A DNA stretch of 21,968 bases from an uncultured Eubacteriales bacterium (GCA_900319835.1 ONPY01000035.1:1-21968); one strand, 5' to 3'; counted from the stretch's first letter, positions 1 to 8,996 are shown. The notes: generated from the letters alone by a model not told the origin. Translations and numbers: made by a program.

Positions 1-139
1 GGTCACGGTGCCGGTGACCGCCAGCAAGCCCTTCTTCGGCTGGGTCTTCGGCTTCGACGGCAAGGTCCGCATCATCGCCCCGGCGAAGGTGAAGCGGGAA
101 TATGAGAAGATGCTGCAGAGGGCAGCCTCGCAGGACTAA
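1..139 (+). CDS. C-terminal end of a probable WYL-domain transcriptional regulator (5' truncated by window)
   Basis: The first complete codon starts at base 2 and the frame runs 45 codons to TAA at 137-139. The visible tail reads FFGWVFGFDGKVRIIAP followed by a charged helix (KVKREYEKML). That pattern, an aromatic residue and W, then a Gly-rich turn, then a V-x-I-x-x-P strand and a final helix, is typical of the C-terminus of WYL-domain proteins. Many of these are HTH transcription factors with a ligand-sensing WYL domain. The N-terminal part that would confirm an HTH is outside the window, so the assignment rests on about 30 residues and could be wrong. The gene converges on the gltBD operon and shares a hairpin terminator with it. 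Confidence 0.55.
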   Translation, partial: VTVPVTASKPFFGWVFGFDGKVRIIAPAKVKREYEKMLQRAASQD

Positions 140-154
140 AGGATAAGACAAGAA

Positions 155-196
155 ACAGCGGGTTACGCGCTTCATTGAAAGCACGTAACCCGCTGT
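155..196. terminator. Bidirectional intrinsic terminator between convergent genes
   Basis: There is a perfect 13-bp inverted repeat: ACAGCGGGTTACG at 155-167 and its complement at 184-196, with a 16-base loop. On the minus strand it is followed by a T-rich tail (TTTCTTGTCTTAT), so it fits termination of the gltB-gltD operon best. On the plus strand it lies 15 bases after the stop codon of the upstream gene, but the tail there is poor in T. A second, weaker GC-rich hairpin (GCCCG/CGGGC, about 221-237) lies between it and the minus-strand stop codon. Confidence 0.75.
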
Positions 197-257
197 GACA
201 TTTCCAGCCCGATACGAGGCCCGGCATTGCGGGCTTCTCCTCGGCGCGAACTGCGTA

Positions 258-2837
258 TCAGTGTGTTCTGCGGACTATGAGAAACCTCTCGCTCGACAGG
301 TCATAATACTCCCACAGCTCACCGGTGTGCATCCGGCGCAGATAGACGACGTTCTCCATGCCGTCCGGCGAATCGACGAACTCCACAAGGTCGTTTTCGG
401 ATTTCAGCTCCTGCTCCCGGAAAAAGAGCGTACTTGCTCCTTCGAACACAGCCGAATATAAGATTTCCGCCTCCACAAGATCCTGAAAGATATGGCTGCC
501 GTAGCTGAGCTCGGGCATGTACCCGGCCCGACGATCCGCAAGCTCCAGGATCGTGTCAAACTCGCTGATGTCGGAAAACTCCGTCGGCACTCCAAGCTCC
601 GGAGAACTGGTGCAGATCCTGCCGGGCGTTATGAGCAGCATGCGTTTATTCTGCCCGCGAAGGCGCCAGTTGATGGCTGAAAGCAGCTGCTTGACGCGGT
701 ACTTGTCACGATAGGGCAGGTTATAATAGGCGACCGGGTCTACATATACCAGCACATCCAGAGCAAAGCTGCGGGAAAAGCCCATGGAAGTACCGACAGT
801 TTCGATCAGAATATCTTCATCCTTCAGATCTGCCGGGATGGAAACTCTGTCGCCGGTACGGGTCAGCTGCAGGGGGCGGCACTGCAACAGACTGATCACA
901 TATTCGCCCCTTGAGGAGCAGTTGATCGTATACTCAATATCGACCGGATAGTCGTAAGTTTCCTGCAGCAGGCGCAGGATCTCACTCATGTCCCGCATCA
1001 GATCCCTGTTGGTTACCAGTCCTTCACAGGAAACGAACAGTATGTCTTCGCGGATCCCCTGTTCCCGCAGGATCGCTTCCGTCTCCCGGTCATGGGAATA
1101 GAGCAGCGCGGTCAGATAGGGAGGGAGTGCGGCGCGGATTTTCTCCGCGTCCCGCGTGTCCACTCCGTCAGACGCATCACTGACCACATCCACAAGGCGC
1201 TGGGAGAACTGATGGCGATCTGCCGAGGAGGTCTGCCATACGACAGAAGGTCTGTCCAGCGCGACCATACGCGGATAGGACCCCGTGCGGCGATCCACGG
1301 CGGCGGTCCCGAGGCCGCACACCAGGCGGAGCATGCCCTTTTCGGGATGGACGAGTCCGAAGCGGTAAGGGCTGGAGGAATAGCCGACGCCCGCCGCACA
1401 GGGCATGAAAAAGCCCTGGTAGTGAGAGCCGGAAACCCGTTGGACAAGGACGCCCATCTGCTCATCCAGATGTTCAAGCCCGCGCCGTTTTCGGTAATCC
1501 AGAGCCGAAAGGCTGACAGCGCTGGCATAAACGGTGCGAATGGCTGATTCAAACGCGTGCAGGCGCTCCTCCAGTGTCCCGTGATTGCTGCAGAAAACAG
1601 ATTCGTATTTCCCGGCAAAGGCGTTGCCAAAGCCGTCCTCGAGGATCGAGCTTGAGCGCACGATAATGGGCTCGTTGCCGTAATACTCCAGAAGCTGGCG
1701 GAAATGCGTGCGAAGCGGCGGCGCAAATACGCCGGAGAGCAAGGCGTCCGAGAACGCCTGCGCCTGAGAAAAATACCCGTCCGCCGTCTTCTGACTGAGC
1801 TTGAGATCCCACAGACCGTTGTCCACAATAAAGGAGTAGAACACGTCGGAGCCGATGTAAAAGGAGTCGTGCGGCTCAATGCGCTCAAAAAGCTCCGCGT
1901 CCCGGTTCTGTACGATTTTCCTCGAAAGCAGCATCCCGCAGGCTTTGCCGCCGATGAGGCCGGTGCCGATCATGCGGTCATGGATCTCAAAATAATCTTC
2001 GGGCTGAAACTGCTGAACGATCATGCCGCGCATACGCGCATCGCGCGTGAGCATGATGTCGCACATCCGGTCACACTCGCTCCGGATGTCCAGCCCGGCA
2101 TCGAATTTAACGCGGGCTGCGTGGAAGAAGCGCTCCCAGCTGTCCATGCTCTGCCTGTTTTTGAGGCCCTTCGCGTCGTTCAGGCTGCGGTAAAAGCGGC
2201 TGAGCTCCACACTCTCCGAAATGGGATAAAAGCTGCCGTCTTTGAGATCGCAGCCGCAGGGCTGGGCCAGATGCGCAAGCGGTCTTTCCCAGACCTTTTC
2301 CGCCCGAAAAAAGAGCTTGTCCTGACCGGCGGGAAAGACATCCAGGAAGAGCTGCGTGGTGTTGGCAATAATGTCGATCGCGTCGAAGGAATGTCTGCCG
2401 CGCAGTACCGGGAAATACGCGACGGTGTCCAGAGAAAACAGGAAGGGACAGGTCAGGTGGAAGAAGTTTCCCATCATGAGATCCGTTGCCCACGCCTCCT
2501 CCAGTTCGGAAAGACAGTCAAAGACATAGAAGGCATCGCGCCCTTCCCTTTCGATGAGATTGTGAATGTCAACGGTGAAGGATTCAAAGAGATGGGAAAG
2601 GGGCACATGTATCTCCCGTACGCCGGGCATGGCAGGCAGGATGGGATCGTGCCCGGCAAAACGGATGTAGAGAATATTTCTTCCGTCCCGGACGGCCTGC
2701 TCGGCAAATGCTCTCGCAAAATACCGAAATGCGTCCAGGTCGGAGACCTGCCACACTACGTTGTCGCCCAGACGGATGGAATCAAGACAGCTGTCCAGCC
2801 CCGGAATGCCGGACAGGATCGGTTCAAAAGCAGCCAT
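258..2837 (-). CDS. PEP/pyruvate-binding ATP-grasp domain protein with degenerate KaiC-like N-terminus
   Basis: The protein has 859 residues. ATG at 2835-2837 is chosen because GGAGG lies seven bases upstream; the frame stays open further 5', but that would run into gltD. Residues 1-60 (SGIPGLDSCLDSI, then NILYIRF) resemble the start of a KaiC/RadA-type ATPase, but the Walker A position reads VSDLDAFR and lacks the Gly-Lys-Thr. Residues 289-302 (MIGTGLIGGKACGM) and 390-416 (PIIVRSSSILEDGFGNAFAGKYES) are the signature of the pyruvate phosphate dikinase/PEP synthase ATP-binding domain, which closes at 631-657 (PVDIEYTI, LQCRPLQ). A further block at 734-790 (LLITPGR, LGVPTEFSDIS, SHIFQDLVEAEI) is typical of a family of stand-alone PEP/pyruvate-binding proteins. 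No phosphohistidine domain or PEP-utilising TIM barrel is present, so it is not a complete PPDK or PEP synthase. Reaction and substrate are unknown. It starts 14 bases after gltD and is probably co-transcribed with gltBD. Confidence 0.85.
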   Translation of the reverse strand: MAAFEPILSGIPGLDSCLDSIRLGDNVVWQVSDLDAFRYFARAFAEQAVRDGRNILYIRFAGHDPILPAMPGVREIHVPLSHLFESFTVDIHNLIEREGRDAFYVFDCLSELEEAWATDLMMGNFFHLTCPFLFSLDTVAYFPVLRGRHSFDAIDIIANTTQLFLDVFPAGQDKLFFRAEKVWERPLAHLAQPCGCDLKDGSFYPISESVELSRFYRSLNDAKGLKNRQSMDSWERFFHAARVKFDAGLDIRSECDRMCDIMLTRDARMRGMIVQQFQPEDYFEIHDRMIGTGLIGGKACGMLLSRKIVQNRDAELFERIEPHDSFYIGSDVFYSFIVDNGLWDLKLSQKTADGYFSQAQAFSDALLSGVFAPPLRTHFRQLLEYYGNEPIIVRSSSILEDGFGNAFAGKYESVFCSNHGTLEERLHAFESAIRTVYASAVSLSALDYRKRRGLEHLDEQMGVLVQRVSGSHYQGFFMPCAAGVGYSSSPYRFGLVHPEKGMLRLVCGLGTAAVDRRTGSYPRMVALDRPSVVWQTSSADRHQFSQRLVDVVSDASDGVDTRDAEKIRAALPPYLTALLYSHDRETEAILREQGIREDILFVSCEGLVTNRDLMRDMSEILRLLQETYDYPVDIEYTINCSSRGEYVISLLQCRPLQLTRTGDRVSIPADLKDEDILIETVGTSMGFSRSFALDVLVYVDPVAYYNLPYRDKYRVKQLLSAINWRLRGQNKRMLLITPGRICTSSPELGVPTEFSDISEFDTILELADRRAGYMPELSYGSHIFQDLVEAEILYSAVFEGASTLFFREQELKSENDLVEFVDSPDGMENVVYLRRMHTGELWEYYDLSSERFLIVRRTH

Positions 2838-2851
2838 GCGGGTTCCTCCGA

Positions 2852-4243
2852 TCAGATGAGATTTGTGTAACCCATGAGAAAGCGGTCGACCTCGGCGGCG
2901 CATGCGCGCCCTTCGGCAATGGCGTGAACCACAAGAGACTGGCCGCGGTGCATGTCGCCGGCTGTGAAAATATGTGGAACGCTGGTCTGGAAAGCACCTG
3001 TCTCGGTTTTCACGGTGCGGTCGTGCGCAACACCGAAAGCGGTACAGACATCTTCCCGGCACCCGGCAAAGCCCGTTGCCGCGATGAGCAGCTCACAGGG
3101 AAGTTTTGTCCCGTCTTTCGTGACAACAGCCGTGAGATTTCCGGTCGCATCGGTTTCCAATGCCGCAAGGCTCTGCGAGAACAGGCGCGGATCCCTGCCG
3201 AAAACCGCCGCAGCCTCCTCCTGCGCATAGTCATGCGGGAGGCTGCCGTCCGCTGCAAGATAATCCGCCTTCGGTCTGCGCACAAGCTGCACAAGGCTCC
3301 TGCAGCCCTGCCGGATGCTTGTCGCCGCGCAGTCGCTGGCAGTATTGCCGGTACCGATGATGACCACGTTTTTCCCCTCGGCAGAGGGGACGCCCGGGGA
3401 GAGGGACAGCAGCTGCCGCTCCACGGCGGCGGGCAGAAAGTCCATGGCAAAGCACACGCCCCGGACCCCCTCGGCGTCAATGCCGAGCGGGCGCGGCTTC
3501 TCCGCCCCGCAGCAGAGCACCACCGCGTCATATTCTTCCGTCAGGCGCCTTGCCACCGCACTCTCGGCAGCGTCAATTCCGGTCACGAAACTCACGCCCT
3601 CGCGCGTCATGAGTTCGATGCGGCGGCGGACGACAGACTTTGGCAGCTTCATGTTCGGGATGCCATACATCAGAAGCCCGCCGGGATGCTGCCGCTTTTC
3701 GATCACCGTAACGCAGTGCCCCCGGTGGTTGAGCTGGTCAGCCGCCGCGAGTCCCGCCGGGCCGGAGCCTACCACCGCCACCTTCTTACCGGAACTGTTG
3801 GGCGAAAAGCGCGGCTCCATCAGATGGTGGGCAAAGGCAAATTCGATGATGCTCAGTTCGTTGTCGTGCACAGTGACAGAATCACCGTACAGCCCACAGG
3901 TACATGCCTGCTCACAGAAAGCGGGACAGACGCGGCCTGTAAACTCGGGAAAATTATTTGTTTTCAATAACCGCGACAATGCGTGGACAAAGTTCCCGTC
4001 CATGATGCTGTCGTTCCACTCGGGAATCAGGTTGTGCAGCGGGCATCCAAGCTGCTTCCCTTCAAACTGCACCCCGGCCTGGCAGAAGGGCACGCCGCAG
4101 TTCATGCACCGCGCGCCCTGCTCACGCCGCTGCTCTTCGGATGCCGGAAGATGGAATTCCTCCCAGTCCTTTATCCGCTCAAGAGGCGGACGCACAGGAT
4201 TCCCCCTGCGTTCATATTCCAGAAATCCCGTCGGTTTTCCCAT
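2852..4243 (-). CDS. gltD: Glutamate synthase small (beta) subunit
   Basis: This 463-residue cytoplasmic flavoprotein oxidises NADPH and passes electrons through Fe-S clusters to GltB for reductive transfer of the glutamine amide to 2-oxoglutarate. Visible elements are N-terminal cysteines C46-x2-C49-x4-C54 with a further Cys in GCPLHNLIPEWND, then CPAFCEQACTCGL, all expected Fe-S ligands. An FAD-binding motif (VAVVGSGPAGLAAADQL) follows near residue 150, an NADPH-binding motif (VVIIGTGNTASDCAA) near 290, and the terminal FTAGD motif of this reductase family. Length is normal for the family. ATG at 4243 has AGGAGG about eight bases upstream; a GTG nine bases earlier in frame abuts the Shine-Dalgarno sequence itself and is unlikely. 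It lies 13 bases downstream of the gltB stop codon, so the two subunits are probably made from one mRNA. Confidence 0.96.
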   Translation of the reverse strand: MGKPTGFLEYERRGNPVRPPLERIKDWEEFHLPASEEQRREQGARCMNCGVPFCQAGVQFEGKQLGCPLHNLIPEWNDSIMDGNFVHALSRLLKTNNFPEFTGRVCPAFCEQACTCGLYGDSVTVHDNELSIIEFAFAHHLMEPRFSPNSSGKKVAVVGSGPAGLAAADQLNHRGHCVTVIEKRQHPGGLLMYGIPNMKLPKSVVRRRIELMTREGVSFVTGIDAAESAVARRLTEEYDAVVLCCGAEKPRPLGIDAEGVRGVCFAMDFLPAAVERQLLSLSPGVPSAEGKNVVIIGTGNTASDCAATSIRQGCRSLVQLVRRPKADYLAADGSLPHDYAQEEAAAVFGRDPRLFSQSLAALETDATGNLTAVVTKDGTKLPCELLIAATGFAGCREDVCTAFGVAHDRTVKTETGAFQTSVPHIFTAGDMHRGQSLVVHAIAEGRACAAEVDRFLMGYTNLI

Positions 4244-4256
4244 ATCGTCCACCTCC

Positions 4257-7200
4257 TCAGTGATTCACGGCGGCATAAAACGCCTTGATCTCAGCCTGCT
4301 CCTGCGTCTCGCCGCGGCTTTCAAAGTTTTCGATGGCCCTGCGCATGCGCTCATAGTCCACGGGGATGATCTTCTTGAAGGCGGGCAGATGCGCCTTAAA
4401 ATCCTCCAGGATCAAGGCGGCCTTCTTTGACCCGGTGGCGTCAAGATGCGCCTGCAGGAGATCCCGCAACTCCTGCACATCGTTCGGCTCCCTGACCGGG
4501 CCGACATGCAGACCGCTCTTATTCATGCGGGTATAAAGATCGTGCGCCTCATCCAATACGTAGACCACGCCGCCGGACATCCCGGCGGCAAAGTTTTTGC
4601 CGGTCAGTCCCAGAATGAGCACCCGGCCGCCCGTCATGTACTCACAGCCGTGGTCGCCTACGCCCTCTACAACGGCGGTGGCGCCTGAGTTGCGCACACA
4701 GAAGCGCTCACCGGCAACGCCGGAGATGAACGCTGTGCCGGAGGTTGCGCCGTATAGCGCCACGTTGCCGACAATGATATTTTCATCTGCCGGGAGAAGG
4801 AAGCTCTTCGGCGGATACAGGATCAGCTTTCCTCCGGACAGCCCCTTGCCGAAGCCGTCATTGGAATCGCCCTCGAGCCGCAGCGTAAGCCCCTTCGGGA
4901 TAAAGGCACCGAAGGATTGTCCGCCGCCGCCCCGACAATGGACGGTATAGGTGTCATCTTCCAGACTGTTCCCATAGCGCCGTGTGATCTCCGAACCGAA
5001 GAGTGTTCCGAAGGCGCGGTCGGTGCTGGAGACCGAGACCGTTACACTGCCGGGTGTTTTCGCCCTGAGCTTTTCGCCGAGTTCCTTCAGAAGGACACCC
5101 TGGTCCTTGGTCCGCTCCAGGTGAAAATCGTAAACAAATTCCGGCTCGAAATGCGGAACGGGGTGGGGGCATGGCATGGAAAGCAGGGCGGAGAGGTCCA
5201 CGGTCTCTGCGCGGTGCGTGATGCGCTTTTCGCGCTCCACCAGCAGGTCCGTCCGGCCAACCAGTTCATCGACTGTCCTCACACCGAGCTTTGCCATGAT
5301 CTCCCTCAGTTCCTGTGCCACAAAGCGCATGAAGTGTATCACATGCTCGGGCCTTCCGGAAAAGCGGCGTCTCAGTTCCGGATTCTGGGTCGCGACACCG
5401 GCCGGACAGGTATCCAGATTACACACCCGCATCATACAGCAGCCGAGACACACCAGCGGCGCGGTAGCAAAGCCGAATTCCTCGGCGCCCAGCATACAGG
5501 CAATGGCCACATCCCGCCCGGTCATGAGCTTACCGTCTGTTTCCAGCACCACCTGCCTGCGCAGCCCGTTTTTGATGAGCGTCTGATGCGCTTCGGCAAG
5601 GCCCAGCTCCCAGGGCAGACCCGCGTTGTGGATGGATGAGGCGGGAGCCGCGCCGGTGCCGCCGTCATAGCCGGAGATCAGCACCACCTGGGCGCCGGCC
5701 TTGGCAACGCCGCTGGCGATCGTGCCGACGCCGACCTCGGACACCAGCTTGACACTGATGCGGGCATCCCGGTTTGCATTTTTGAGGTCGTAGATGAGCT
5801 GCGCCAGGTCCTCAATAGAGTAAATATCATGGTGCGGCGGGGGGCTGATGAGCGTGACGCCGGGGGTGGAGAGCCTGGTGCGGGCGATCCACGGGTAGAC
5901 CTTGCTGCCCGGCAGATGCCCGCCCTCGCCGGGCTTCGCGCCCTGGGCCATCTTGATCTGCAATTCTTTTGCAGAAGTGAGATAGGCGCTGGTGACGCCG
6001 AAGCGCCCGGAAGCGATCTGCTTGATGGCCGAACAGCGCAGCGGATCGGCCAGACGTTCGGGCTTCTCTCCGCCCTCGCCGGAGTTGGATTTGCCGCCGA
6101 GGGTGTTCATGGCGATGGCAAGGCAGGTGTGGGCCTCTTCGGAGATAGAGCCGTAGCTCATGGCCCCGGTCTTGAAGCGCTTCACGATGCTTTCCACGCT
6201 CTCCACTTCGTCAATTGAGATCCCGCCGTCGGGATCGAAGCGCATACCCAGAAGCCCGCGCAGGGTGTGGGGTATCGCCTGATCGTCCACCAGCGCGGAG
6301 TACTGCTTGAAAACCGCATAGTCTCCCTCACGGACTGCCTTTTGCAGGAACTTGATGGTGAGGGGATTGTACATGTGATCCTCTTTCCCCGGTCCGGAGC
6401 GCAGATTGTGGGAGCCGACGGAATTGAGCGTCCCGTCAAAGCCCAGACCCAGCGGTTCAAACGCCTGATCGTGCTGCCACTCCACACTCTCGTCGATCTC
6501 CGCAAGGCCGATGCCCTCCACGCGGCTGACGGTGTTGGTGAAATAGCGCTCCACAACGCTCCTGCTGATGCCGACGCATTCAAAGATCTGGGCCGCCTGG
6601 TAGGACTGGATGGTAGAGATGCCCATTTTTGCAGCGATCTTGACAAGGCCGTTCAGAATGGCGTGGTTGTAATCGTCAACGGCAACGCCGACATCTTTAT
6701 CAAGCATGCCGCGATCAACGAGCTCCCCGATGCACTCATGTGCGAGATAGGGGTTGATCGCCTGCGCACCGTAACCCAGGAGTGTGGCGAAATGGTGAAC
6801 GGTACGCGGCTCCGCACTCTCCAGAATGATCGAAACGGCGGTGCGCTTCTTGGTGCGCACGAGGTGCTGCTGGACCGCCGATACAGCCAGCAGTGAGGGA
6901 ATGGCCACATGGTTTTCATCTACGCCGCGATCGGAAAGGATCAGGATATTGGCACCATTTTTGTACGCTCTGTCGCAGGAGACAAAGAGCCGGTCCAGCG
7001 CCCGATCCAGAGGCGTGCGCACATAATAGAGCAGAGAGATCGTCTCCACATGGAACTCCGGGTTGTCGAGGTATCGGATCTTCAGCATGTCCACACTGGT
7101 AAGGATGGGGTTTTCGATCTGCAAAACCGCACAGTTTTCCGCCTGTTCCTGCAGAAGATTCCCGCTTGCGCCGAGAAAGACCGAAGTGTCGGTCACAATT

Positions 7201-8789
7201 TCCTCCCGCCTGGCGTCCAGCGGCGGATTCGTGACCTGGGCAAACATTTGCTTGAAGTAGCTGAACAGCGGCTGCCGGGCTTCGGACAAAACGGCCAGCG
7301 GAATGTCTGTGCCCATGGAAGCCGTGGGCTCCGCTGCGTGCTTTGCCATGGGAAGGATCAAGTCTTTGACTTCCTCATAGGTGTATCCGAAGGCTTTGTA
7401 AAGCTTGTCGCGCATAATCTGACTGTGCTTGTCGACGGAACGATTCGGTATGGGCAGGTCCGCCAGATGCAGCAGACAGGCGTCCAGCCACTCGCCGTAC
7501 GGGCTGTGAGAGGAGACCAGGTCTTTCAGTTCTTTATCTTCCACAATACGGTGCTCGACAGTATTTACAAGCAGCATGCACCCGGGACGCAGGCGCGACT
7601 TCTTTAATACCTTCTCCTGGGGGATATCCAGAACACCGACTTCAGAGGAGAGGATGAGATAGTCATCGTCCGTCTGATACCAGCGGCAGGGGCGAAGCCC
7701 GTTGCGGTCCAGCACCGCGCCCACTACGTCGCCGTCGGAAAAGACAATGGCGGCAGGCCCGTCCCATGCTTCCATCATGGTGGCGTAGTATTGATAGAAG
7801 TCCTTTTTCTGCTGGCTCATTTTCCGGTCGTGCGCCCATGGCTCGGGAATCATGATCATCAGCGCCTGTGCAAGCGGCATCCCGTTCATCATAAGAAATT
7901 CAAGCGTGTTATCCAGCATGGAGGAATCTGACCCCGCCGTGTCAATGACAGGGAGAATGCGGTCCATATCCTCTTCAGAGATGACCGGGGAGTGCAGCGT
8001 CTCTTCCCTGGCCAGCATCCTGTCTATATTCCCGCGGATCGTGTTGATCTCCCCGTTGTGCATCAGCAGTCGGTTCGGGTGTGCCCGGTCCCAGCTGGGA
8101 TTGGTATTGGTGGAAAAACGGGAATGCACCATTGCCATCGCGCTTTCACAATCCGGATCCTGAAGATCCGGATAAAAGGCCCGGAGCTGATCGACCAGAA
8201 ACATGCCCTTGTAAACGATCGTACGGCTGGAAAAGGAGGGAATGTAAGTGCCGATGCCGCTCTGCTCAAACTCCCGCCGGATGATGTAGAGCCGTCGATC
8301 GAAGTCCAGCCCGGAGGGACAATCCTCCGGCTTGCGCACAAAGCACTGCATGATGCAGGGCATGGCGTCCCGCGCTGCTTTGCCGAGGATTTCCGGATTT
8401 GTCGGCACCCTGCGCCAGCTGAGAAACTCCAGCCCGTTACGTCCCGCAATGATTTCCAGCATCTTCTGCGCCTGCATTCGTGACAGGACATCCTGAGGGA
8501 AAAAGAACATCCCCACGCCATAGCTCCTGGGCGCTCCCAGATCGGGAAGCCCCGCCTTGAGCGTCTCCCTGCAGAAGAGCTTGTGGGGGATCTGCATCAT
8601 AAGGCCGACCCCGTCACCGGTCTCACCGGAGGCGTCCCGGCCCGCGCGATGCTGCAGATTCTCCACGATTTTGAGTGCATCGTCCACCGTACGGTGGGAC
8701 TGGATGCCCTGAATGCTGATGACCGCGCCGATGCCGCAGGCATCGTGTTCAAAGCGCGGATCATACAGCGGATATTGTTCATGCGCCAT
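4257..8789 (-). CDS. gltB: Glutamate synthase large (alpha) subunit
   Basis: This is the 1510-residue glutamine:2-oxoglutarate amidotransferase. It hydrolyses glutamine and makes two glutamates using electrons from GltD. The Ntn-type glutaminase domain follows a short propeptide: Cys18 in FEHDACGIGAVI is the expected N-terminal nucleophile after cleavage of 17 residues. The FMN/2-oxoglutarate synthase domain spans about 800-1200, with GEGGEKP, GAKPGEGGHLPG and YDGGTGAAP. The 3Fe-4S ligands are C1117, C1123 and C1128 (C-x5-C-x4-C), inside CCMMRVCNLDTCPAGVATQ. The C-terminal beta-helix has the glycine-rich repeats GDHGCEYMTGGRV and NFAAGMSGGVVYV. ATG at 8789 has AGGAGGAG six to seven bases upstream; an in-frame extension upstream lies in the structured leader and shows no family similarity. 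Transcription probably starts near 8990 and passes an attenuator. Confidence 0.97.
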   Translation of the reverse strand: MAHEQYPLYDPRFEHDACGIGAVISIQGIQSHRTVDDALKIVENLQHRAGRDASGETGDGVGLMMQIPHKLFCRETLKAGLPDLGAPRSYGVGMFFFPQDVLSRMQAQKMLEIIAGRNGLEFLSWRRVPTNPEILGKAARDAMPCIMQCFVRKPEDCPSGLDFDRRLYIIRREFEQSGIGTYIPSFSSRTIVYKGMFLVDQLRAFYPDLQDPDCESAMAMVHSRFSTNTNPSWDRAHPNRLLMHNGEINTIRGNIDRMLAREETLHSPVISEEDMDRILPVIDTAGSDSSMLDNTLEFLMMNGMPLAQALMIMIPEPWAHDRKMSQQKKDFYQYYATMMEAWDGPAAIVFSDGDVVGAVLDRNGLRPCRWYQTDDDYLILSSEVGVLDIPQEKVLKKSRLRPGCMLLVNTVEHRIVEDKELKDLVSSHSPYGEWLDACLLHLADLPIPNRSVDKHSQIMRDKLYKAFGYTYEEVKDLILPMAKHAAEPTASMGTDIPLAVLSEARQPLFSYFKQMFAQVTNPPLDARREEIVTDTSVFLGASGNLLQEQAENCAVLQIENPILTSVDMLKIRYLDNPEFHVETISLLYYVRTPLDRALDRLFVSCDRAYKNGANILILSDRGVDENHVAIPSLLAVSAVQQHLVRTKKRTAVSIILESAEPRTVHHFATLLGYGAQAINPYLAHECIGELVDRGMLDKDVGVAVDDYNHAILNGLVKIAAKMGISTIQSYQAAQIFECVGISRSVVERYFTNTVSRVEGIGLAEIDESVEWQHDQAFEPLGLGFDGTLNSVGSHNLRSGPGKEDHMYNPLTIKFLQKAVREGDYAVFKQYSALVDDQAIPHTLRGLLGMRFDPDGGISIDEVESVESIVKRFKTGAMSYGSISEEAHTCLAIAMNTLGGKSNSGEGGEKPERLADPLRCSAIKQIASGRFGVTSAYLTSAKELQIKMAQGAKPGEGGHLPGSKVYPWIARTRLSTPGVTLISPPPHHDIYSIEDLAQLIYDLKNANRDARISVKLVSEVGVGTIASGVAKAGAQVVLISGYDGGTGAAPASSIHNAGLPWELGLAEAHQTLIKNGLRRQVVLETDGKLMTGRDVAIACMLGAEEFGFATAPLVCLGCCMMRVCNLDTCPAGVATQNPELRRRFSGRPEHVIHFMRFVAQELREIMAKLGVRTVDELVGRTDLLVEREKRITHRAETVDLSALLSMPCPHPVPHFEPEFVYDFHLERTKDQGVLLKELGEKLRAKTPGSVTVSVSSTDRAFGTLFGSEITRRYGNSLEDDTYTVHCRGGGGQSFGAFIPKGLTLRLEGDSNDGFGKGLSGGKLILYPPKSFLLPADENIIVGNVALYGATSGTAFISGVAGERFCVRNSGATAVVEGVGDHGCEYMTGGRVLILGLTGKNFAAGMSGGVVYVLDEAHDLYTRMNKSGLHVGPVREPNDVQELRDLLQAHLDATGSKKAALILEDFKAHLPAFKKIIPVDYERMRRAIENFESRGETQEQAEIKAFYAAVNH

Positions 8790-8861
8790 GCTGCTCCTCC
8801 TTTTGTAAAGCTGCCTCAAGCACACCATAGGCGAGCAAGGCGAATCCCCGCGCCGACCAAA

Positions 8862-8936
8862 CGCGGCATCGCATGTGTGCCGCGTGTGATACGGACAGGT
8901 AGCTCGGTTCAAAACGCTGTTTTCCATCGAAAACAG
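8862..8936 (-). other. Structured 5' leader of gltB downstream of the attenuator
   Basis: Two further perfect stems lie between the attenuator and the gltB start. One is an 8-bp stem, CTGTTTTC/GAAAACAG, with a four-base loop at 8917-8936, immediately after the T-rich tail of the attenuator. The other is a 7-bp stem, CGCGGCA/TGCCGCG, at 8862-8884. The leader is therefore about 200 nt and folded for much of its length. The first stem could shelter the mRNA 5' region or extend the termination signal. No known riboswitch core is recognised. Confidence 0.45.
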
Positions 8937-8940
8937 AGAA

Positions 8941-8983
8941 AAGGACGTTCATCCGGGGGCACAAATCCCAGATGAACGTCCTT
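8941..8983 (-). terminator. Attenuator terminator in the gltB leader
   Basis: On the minus strand, AAGGACGTTCATC (8983-8971) pairs perfectly with GATGAACGTCCTT (8953-8941). The stem can extend inwards through one T-G and three G-C pairs to about 17 bp. A T-rich tail follows (TTCTCTGTTTT). The hairpin begins only a few bases after the predicted transcription start and more than 150 bases before the gltB ATG. It should therefore stop transcripts before gltB unless it is prevented from forming. The loop region reads GGG-ATTTGTGC-CCC, which shares GTGC-CCC with the glnA leader. Confidence 0.75.
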
Positions 8984-8988
8984 GTTCA
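8973..8988 (-). promoter_or_regulatory. ANTAR-type hairpin (antiterminator candidate) at the 5' end of the gltB leader
   Basis: The minus strand reads TGAAC, loop AAGGAC, then GTTCA: a 5-bp stem with a six-base loop carrying A1 and G4. That loop signature is the one recognised by ANTAR-domain antiterminator proteins. The loop and 3' arm are the same bases that form the 5' arm of the attenuator at 8941-8983, so the two structures exclude each other. The canonical ANTAR target is a pair of such hairpins. The second hairpin here has a longer loop without a clear A1, so the match is partial. Confidence 0.55.
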
Positions 8989-8996
8989 ACGCGATA

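Noticed and set aside
1704..2870. 388-codon plus-strand open frame opposite the PEP/pyruvate-binding gene
   Set aside because: The minus-strand protein carries clear family motifs over the same bases; the plus-strand product has none.
2838..3062. 75-codon N-terminal extension of the PEP/pyruvate-binding protein
   Set aside because: It overlaps the 3' end of gltD and has no similarity to the family; a ribosome site sits at the downstream ATG.
8790..8927. N-terminal extension of gltB by 46 codons
   Set aside because: It would place the catalytic Cys far from the usual short propeptide and covers the structured leader; AGGAGGAG is at the downstream ATG.
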